Below are positions 6,206-9,814 of a DNA stretch of 9,814 nucleotides, one piece after another. The DNA lies in NCBI GenBank assembly GCA_007126465.1, contig SLBE01000235.1, positions 1 to 9,814 on the forward strand, written 5' to 3'. How positions within the stretch are numbered: the first letter of the stretch is position 1; each line of letters begins with the position of its first letter. Both the position numbers and the translations under genes were made by a program. The notes under the pieces were generated by a model. That model was given only the letters and a program-made list of their open reading frames with translations, had not been told where the DNA came from and searched no databases. The stretch is from Syntrophomonadaceae bacterium (lineage in GTDB: Bacteria; Bacillota; Dethiobacteria; DTU022).

Positions 6206-7168
6206 ATGATTATACAGGGGAAACAGTTTTATTTATTGTCTTTAACAGCGGCGCTCCTGGCCTTAGTGGTAACCGGCTGCCCCGCCGAAGATAATGACGT
6301 GCCAGTTAAGGAAGTTAAGCTGGCGGCAAGCCCTGAATTCATCCATGAACCGGAGGGTTTGGCCAGCCTGGAAGAAACCTATGATTTTCAGTTTGATTTA
6401 ATCTATGAGATGGCTACTGGCTTGACCCACGAAGCTCTGCGCAGCGGGGATGTTGATGCGGCAATCGGTTATGCCACGGATGGAAAGATAGAAGAAATTG
6501 GGCTGATTAAACTGGAGGATGATCAACATGCCTTTCCTGCCCGCAATCCTGCACCGGTAATTCGGGCCGAAGTTCTGGAGATGTACCCGGAGATAGAGCC
6601 ACTGCTAGGACAAGTGGCACCCCTGCTGGATAACATTACAATGACCCACCTGAACTACCTGGTTGATATTGAAGAAAAAGAGCCTGCCCATGTAGCGAAA
6701 GAATGGCTCCTGGATAATGAGTTGATTGATGAATCAGCTCCGGAACCTGATGGGGAAATACCTGTTAAGGTAAGTTCGAAAGAATTTACCGAGCAGCATA
6801 TTTTAAGGCACATTACCTTGTTGATTCTGGATAATGCCGGGGTGCCAGTGGTGGACATGGAGCATATAGCCGGCACTGAGAATATCCGTTCGGCTCTTTT
6901 GATCGGCACCATAGATCTTTACTGGGAGTATACCGGTGTTGCCTGGAATATCATCTATGATCAGGAAGACGTAATAACTGATCCTGAGCTGGTTTATGAC
7001 CTGATTTCAGAGAAAGACATAGAACATGATCTGCTCTGGCTTGACTATGCACCGTTAAATAAAACCTATACAGTGATGATGATTCGAGAACAGGCAGATG
7101 CTCTGGAAATAGTAACTATCAGCGACCTGGCTGACTGGGTCAGACAGGTACAGGCAGGAGATTTCTAA
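6206..7168 (+). CDS. Circularly permuted OpuAC-family (glycine betaine/osmoprotectant-type) substrate-binding lipoprotein
   Basis: This 320-residue protein has a lipoprotein signal peptide with lipobox VTGC (Cys25), so it should be anchored outside the membrane. Both halves of an OpuAC-type binding domain are present in reversed order. Residues 38-174 match the family's C-terminal half: ASPEF..EPEGL..LEETY, GLTHEAL 72-78, ATDGKI 90-95, L.LEDDQHAFP, LNYLVD, VAKEWL. Residues 185-313 match the N-terminal half: SSKEFTEQ 190-197, GTENIRSALL, DLYWEYTGVAW, LDYAPLNKTY 279-288, TISDLADWV. In OpuCC-like proteins the FTEQ half comes first. Tyrosines usual in GLxY and FPPY are His75 and Arg113 here. No ABC permease or ATPase gene is adjacent. 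Family membership is clear; the ligand, and whether it serves transport or sensing, is unknown. Confidence 0.9.
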   Translation: MIIQGKQFYLLSLTAALLALVVTGCPAEDNDVPVKEVKLAASPEFIHEPEGLASLEETYDFQFDLIYEMATGLTHEALRSGDVDAAIGYATDGKIEEIGLIKLEDDQHAFPARNPAPVIRAEVLEMYPEIEPLLGQVAPLLDNITMTHLNYLVDIEEKEPAHVAKEWLLDNELIDESAPEPDGEIPVKVSSKEFTEQHILRHITLLILDNAGVPVVDMEHIAGTENIRSALLIGTIDLYWEYTGVAWNIIYDQEDVITDPELVYDLISEKDIEHDLLWLDYAPLNKTYTVMMIREQADALEIVTISDLADWVRQVQAGDF

Positions 7169-7170
7169 GC

Positions 7171-8151
7171 ATGAATTTAGTGCCTCTTACAGGTAAGTAT
7201 TTTTCTGAAAATGTTAATACAGAAAAGATAATGAGAGTCATTTTTAGTATGGCTATCATTATAATAGCTGTTACTTTAATGCTTTTTTGGGACCCCCTGC
7301 GTGATACCCGGTCTACATACGCCCTGGTTTCTTTTACGGTTACCAATCCGGTCGTGCTATATTTCTTCAGGGCCGTCACTATCCTTGGCAGTGAAGGCTT
7401 TTTCCTGGTTATGTTTTCAATTATATTTTGGTCATATAACAAAGTACTTGGCTTTTTCGGCCTGGTTTTCATGCCTATGGCCATTTTTATTACCAGTGAA
7501 ATCCCGAAAGATATGATCAGACTTCCCCGTCCTGATGTCAGGGGTGTTACAGTCCCTACCTATACCTTTCCCAGCGGGCATTCCTCCGGGGCAGTAAGCG
7601 TATGGGGCTTTTTAGCAATTCTTTTTAAAAAACGCTGGTTATGGGCCTTGTCGACATTGATTATTATCCTGGTAGGGCTTTCCAGGGTTATGCTGGGCTA
7701 TCATTTTCCCGGAGATGTTTTGGGTGGACTTGTAACAGGCAGTGTTTTATTGGCCGTGCTCTTTGGACTGGGAAGCAGACTTGAACCGGGCATTCTGGAA
7801 AAATACTCTTTCTCAACCCTGTTATCAGCTTCAGTTCTAATACCGCTCATACTGTCCTTTATACCGGCTGTGTATGCCCCGAACCTGATGGGTTATGTTG
7901 CCGGTGCAGCTCTCGGATTTTTGCTGGAAGGCAAAGTAGTTAACTTTGATCCCCGGGGCAACTTGTGGCAGCATTTGTTGAAAATACTTATTGGCTTAAT
8001 CGTAATTGCAATCATTTTACTGGAACTTGAACAACTCCTGCCCCGGGCAGCCGGGCTTTTAACCTTTGTTTGCTTTGCTTTTTCTACTTTTTGGGCAACA
8101 TTTTTAGCCCCGATGTTATTTGTGAGGATTGGGCTTGCCCGAAAGATATAA
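7171..8151 (+). CDS. PAP2-family membrane phosphatase
   Basis: This 326-residue integral membrane protein has the complete three-part PAP2 signature: KDMIRLPRP (113-121), PSGH (134-137) and SRVMLGYHFPGD (171-182). The last includes the catalytic His178 and Asp182, with His137 in the middle motif. The family removes phosphate from lipid phosphates or pyrophosphates, such as phosphatidate, phosphatidylglycerol phosphate or undecaprenyl pyrophosphate. The active site faces outward. After the phosphatase core (about 60-205) there is a long hydrophobic C-terminal region of about 120 residues, making the protein larger than minimal PgpB-type enzymes. AGGAG (7156-7160) lies inside the preceding gene, and ATG 7171 is two bases after its stop, so the two are co-transcribed and probably translationally coupled. 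The specific lipid substrate cannot be read from the sequence. Confidence 0.88.
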   Translation: MNLVPLTGKYFSENVNTEKIMRVIFSMAIIIIAVTLMLFWDPLRDTRSTYALVSFTVTNPVVLYFFRAVTILGSEGFFLVMFSIIFWSYNKVLGFFGLVFMPMAIFITSEIPKDMIRLPRPDVRGVTVPTYTFPSGHSSGAVSVWGFLAILFKKRWLWALSTLIIILVGLSRVMLGYHFPGDVLGGLVTGSVLLAVLFGLGSRLEPGILEKYSFSTLLSASVLIPLILSFIPAVYAPNLMGYVAGAALGFLLEGKVVNFDPRGNLWQHLLKILIGLIVIAIILLELEQLLPRAAGLLTFVCFAFSTFWATFLAPMLFVRIGLARKI

Positions 8152-8198
8152 AATAACTTAGCCTGTTTAAGAAAACTGCTTCTAATCAGATGCAGGGT

Positions 8199-8227
8199 TT
8201 GATAAGCGAATGAATAATAGTTATAAT
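8199..8227 (+). promoter_or_regulatory. Strong sigma-A-type promoter of rubrerythrin
   Basis: TTGATA (8199-8204), a 17-base spacer and perfect TATAAT (8222-8227) match the vegetative consensus at 11 of 12 positions. The start point would be near 8234, leaving a leader of about 40 bases. The hexamer TAGTTA occurs at 8218-8223 and 8228-8233, ten bases apart, overlapping the -10 box. It may be an operator. Confidence 0.8.
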
Positions 8228-8275
8228 TAGTTAATGCTGTTTAAATCAAACTAAAAAATGAAGGAGAAATGAGCA

Positions 8276-8848
8276 ATGAATTTAATGGGAACAAAAACTG
8301 AAAAAAACATTTTAACTGCATTTGCCGGTGAGTCCCAGGCACGAAACAGGTATACCTATTTCGCCAGCCAGGCTAAGAAAGAAGGTTACGTGCAGATATC
8401 TGCAATATTTGATGAAACTGCAAACCAGGAAAAGGAACACGCCAAAAGGCTGTTTAAGCTGCTGGAAGGTGGCGAAGTTGAAATACAGGCTTCATTTCCG
8501 GCCGGGGTTATCGGCAGTACCATGGAAAATTTAAAGGAAGCTGCCGGTGGAGAAAACTACGAGTGGACCGACATGTATCCCGGTTTCGCCAAGGTAGCCA
8601 GGGAAGAAGGCTTTAATGATATCGCAGATATATTTGAATCCATTGCCGTAGCGGAAAAGCAGCATGAAAAACGCTACCTGGGCTTAATGGAAAACATTAA
8701 GAATGGTAAAGTATTCAAAAAAGACCAGGTTGAAAAGTGGTTCTGTCGTAACTGTGGTTATGTTCATGAAGGAGAGGAAGCTCCTGACCTTTGCCCATCA
8801 TGCGACCATCCACAGGCCCATTTTGAAGTTATTTGTGAGAACTGGTAG
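8276..8848 (+). CDS. rbr: Rubrerythrin
   Basis: This 190-residue non-haem iron protein reduces hydrogen peroxide in the cytoplasm of anaerobes, taking electrons from NAD(P)H through rubredoxin-type carriers. The N-terminal four-helix domain carries the diiron ligands E19, E52, H55, E93, E96, E127 and H130, in the motifs GESQARNRY, ETANQEKEHA, GENYEW and AEKQHEKRY. The C-terminal rubredoxin domain binds one iron through C157, C160, C173 and C176 (CRNC and CPSC). All ligands are present and the length is typical for the family. AAGGAG at 8261-8266 sits 9 bases before ATG 8276. The gene has its own strong promoter and its own terminator, so it appears to be monocistronic. In clostridia this family is often controlled by PerR; the operator here is not a clear PerR box. 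Confidence 0.97.
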   Translation: MNLMGTKTEKNILTAFAGESQARNRYTYFASQAKKEGYVQISAIFDETANQEKEHAKRLFKLLEGGEVEIQASFPAGVIGSTMENLKEAAGGENYEWTDMYPGFAKVAREEGFNDIADIFESIAVAEKQHEKRYLGLMENIKNGKVFKKDQVEKWFCRNCGYVHEGEEAPDLCPSCDHPQAHFEVICENW

Positions 8849-8851
8849 AAA
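8823..8851 (+). promoter_or_regulatory. Possible promoter for the FAH-family gene inside the rubrerythrin 3' end
   Basis: TTGAAG (8823-8828), a 17-base spacer and an extended -10 (TG at 8843-8844, TAGAAA at 8846-8851) precede the terminator. Transcription would start near 8858, within the 5' arm of the hairpin, so such transcripts could not form the full terminator. Both boxes are imperfect; this is a weak prediction. Confidence 0.3.
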
Positions 8852-8891
8852 AAATAGAACCCTGAATCAGCCTCCGGGTTCTATTTTATTT
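8851..8891 (+). terminator. Strong intrinsic terminator after rubrerythrin
   Basis: AAAATAGAACCC (8851-8862) and GGGTTCTATTTT (8876-8887) form a perfect 12-bp stem with a 13-base loop, ending in TTTTATTT. It begins two bases after the rubrerythrin stop codon. The loop contains CCTCC, complementary to the ribosome binding site of the next gene. Confidence 0.85.
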
Positions 8892-8897
8892 AGGAGG
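8892..8897 (+). promoter_or_regulatory. Ribosome binding site supporting a TTG start
   Basis: AGGAGG ends 7 bases before TTG 8905, which is ideal spacing. No in-frame ATG lies near, and the translated protein begins KLVRFLDSG, as FAH-family proteins commonly do. TTG is therefore the likely initiator. The site directly abuts the terminator tail. Confidence 0.8.
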
Positions 8898-8904
8898 GCT
8901 TAAT

Positions 8905-9678
8905 TTGAAGCTGGTTCGTTTTTTAGATAGCGGAACTGTAAGATATGGCAGGTTGGAAGAAGAAACTATTGTTGAAACTGGAGAACCCGGAAATGACTGG
9001 CTTGTCAAGCAGGATGAAACAGGAGTTCATTTTAAGAGCAGTGAAGTGCAGCTTATTTCACCCTGCCAGCCATCAAAAGTTGTTTGTCTCGGTCTGAACT
9101 ATCGTTCTCATGCCGAAGAAATGAATATACCTTTGCCAAAAAAACCAATTATTTTCATAAAACCTTCAACTTCTGTCATTGGTCCCGGCGCTAACATAAT
9201 TGCCCCGCCCCAGAGTAAACGTGTTGATTATGAAGCAGAACTCGGGGTTGTGATCGGCAGAAAAGCTTTTAGAGTAAAGGCAGAAAAAGCGCTGGACTAT
9301 GTCGTCGGCTATACCTGTGCCAATGATGTTACGGCCAGGGACAAGCAGCCTAAAGAAGGGCAGTGGACTTATGCCAAGGGTTTCGATACCTTTTGCCCCC
9401 TGGGGCCGGTTATAGAAACGGATATAGACAACCCTGAAAGTCTTGTTGTCCAGGGCTTTCTGAACGGAGAAAAAGTTCAGGAAGCGCCTACATCCGACCA
9501 CTATTTTACTGTAGCCGAGATAATTGAATTTGTTTCAGGGTGTATGACTCTTTTACCGGGTGATGTTATTTTAACCGGTACACCTTCGGGGATCGGCCAG
9601 TTTAAACCTGGGGATAAATTTGAAGTTGCTATAGAAGGAATCGGAACGCTCGACAATTCGTTGATCTCAGGAAGCTAA
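8905..9678 (+). CDS. Fumarylacetoacetate hydrolase (FAH) family protein
   Basis: This 257-residue cytoplasmic enzyme is of the FAH/HpcE/YcgM type. The N-terminal small domain (about 1-55) is followed by the catalytic fold. Visible motifs are LGLNYRSHAEEM (62-73), FIKPSTSVIGPG (84-95), DYEAELGVVIG (108-118), ANDVTARDKQ (139-148), KGFDTFCPLGP (158-168) and LLPGDVILTGTPSGIG (216-231). E110, E112 and D141 form the expected divalent metal site. Relatives act on beta-diketo or oxo-acid substrates, as acylpyruvases, oxaloacetate decarboxylases or 2-hydroxyhepta-2,4-dienedioate isomerases. Family members are hard to tell apart by sequence, and no aromatic catabolism genes are nearby, so a housekeeping role on oxaloacetate or acylpyruvates is as likely as degradation. 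Length is typical. It starts with TTG directly after a terminator. Confidence 0.92.
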   Translation: MKLVRFLDSGTVRYGRLEEETIVETGEPGNDWLVKQDETGVHFKSSEVQLISPCQPSKVVCLGLNYRSHAEEMNIPLPKKPIIFIKPSTSVIGPGANIIAPPQSKRVDYEAELGVVIGRKAFRVKAEKALDYVVGYTCANDVTARDKQPKEGQWTYAKGFDTFCPLGPVIETDIDNPESLVVQGFLNGEKVQEAPTSDHYFTVAEIIEFVSGCMTLLPGDVILTGTPSGIGQFKPGDKFEVAIEGIGTLDNSLISGS

Positions 9679-9697
9679 GTAAAAAATACTTGTTTTT
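9677..9697 (+). terminator. Weak hairpin after the FAH-family gene
   Basis: AAGTA (9677-9681), a five-A loop and TACTT (9687-9691) are followed by GTTTTT. The stem is only five pairs and AT-rich. It overlaps the stop codon and may act as a poor terminator at most. Confidence 0.3.
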
Positions 9698-9712
9698 AAA
9701 TGAAAAATGGTG

Positions 9713-9741
9713 TTGTCATCAAACAAATGATGGTATATAAT
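9713..9741 (+). promoter_or_regulatory. Strong promoter upstream of the riboswitch
   Basis: TTGTCA (9713-9718), a 17-base spacer and perfect TATAAT (9736-9741) match the sigma-A consensus at 11 of 12 positions. Transcription would begin near 9748, just before the riboswitch aptamer, as expected for a riboswitch-led transcript. Confidence 0.82.
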
Positions 9742-9751
9742 ATGATTAGTT

Positions 9752-9814
9752 TATTAGACCGTTCAGGGCAAACCTGCTGCAAGGCAGGGGCGCAAAGCCT
9801 TGGGTCCTCTGAGC
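9752..9814 (+). promoter_or_regulatory. c-di-GMP-I (GEMM) riboswitch aptamer, cut by the window end
   Basis: The conserved core CAGGGCAAACC (9764-9774) leads into a stem, CCTGCT (9773-9778) with GGCAGG (9783-9788). The stem is closed by a GCAA tetraloop of GNRA type (9779-9782), as this class uses for its tertiary contact. GGCGCAAAGCC (9789-9799) and GGGTCCT follow, the start of the second helix. By comparison with the Vibrio cholerae Vc2 aptamer, the ligand-contacting G20 corresponds to G9767 and the stacking A47 to A9794. Both are present, which favours c-di-GMP over cyclic GMP-AMP. The rest of the aptamer, the expression platform and the controlled gene lie beyond the right edge. Confidence 0.92.

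Noticed and set aside
6206..7168. Frameshift or pseudogene explanation for the reversed OpuAC halves
   Set aside because: The frame is continuous with signal peptide, lipobox, SD and stop, and neither flanking gene contains the missing counterpart half.
8222..8236. PerR box upstream of rubrerythrin
   Set aside because: Only the first half (TTATAAT) fits the palindrome and overlaps the -10 box itself; the second half matches poorly.
9752..9814. Other riboswitch classes such as Moco or TPP, or a cyclic GMP-AMP (GEMM-Ib) version
   Set aside because: CAGGGCAAACC, the GNRA loop and CGCAAAGCC are specific to the GEMM-I fold, and the position that is A in the cyclic GMP-AMP type is G here.

Overview
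The window looks like chromosomal DNA of an anaerobic Bacillota (Clostridia-type) bacterium. The evidence is strong AGGAGG-type ribosome binding sites on most genes, one TTG start, sigma-A-like promoters with near-consensus boxes, intrinsic terminators, a rubrerythrin, a c-di-GMP-I riboswitch and an orphan-style ComEC. Base composition is moderate and even. I see no phage, insertion sequence, CRISPR array, rRNA or tRNA. The assignment is by general character; the genus cannot be fixed from here.

Layout. 2-184 is the 3' end of a sodium:solute symporter gene, followed by an intrinsic terminator. 282-2792 is comEC (DNA uptake channel). 2867-4218 is an ECF sigma factor and a membrane anti-sigma factor, overlapping by one base. 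These genes converge on ilvC (4235-5230, minus strand), which is separated from the usual ilv/leu cluster. Divergent from ilvC, 5404-8151 is a compact three-gene set: a dolichol/phytol kinase-like membrane protein, an osmoprotectant-type substrate-binding lipoprotein and a PAP2-family lipid phosphatase. A well-formed promoter then drives rubrerythrin (8276-8848), which ends in a strong hairpin terminator. A TTG-started FAH-family gene (8905-9678) begins immediately after it. The right edge holds a strong promoter and a c-di-GMP-I riboswitch cut by the window end; its target gene lies outside.

The most notable point is the lipoprotein at 6206-7168. Its two OpuAC half-domains are in reversed order (family C-terminal half first, N-terminal half second). 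This is a clean circular permutation in an intact reading frame, with two usually aromatic ligand-pocket positions replaced by His and Arg and no ABC transporter partner genes beside it. Second is the rubrerythrin/FAH junction, where the terminator loop carries an anti-Shine-Dalgarno sequence that can pair with the FAH ribosome binding site. The two foldings look mutually exclusive.

No gene-free stretch exceeds 300 bases. The longest is the ilvC/kinase divergent region (5231-5403).
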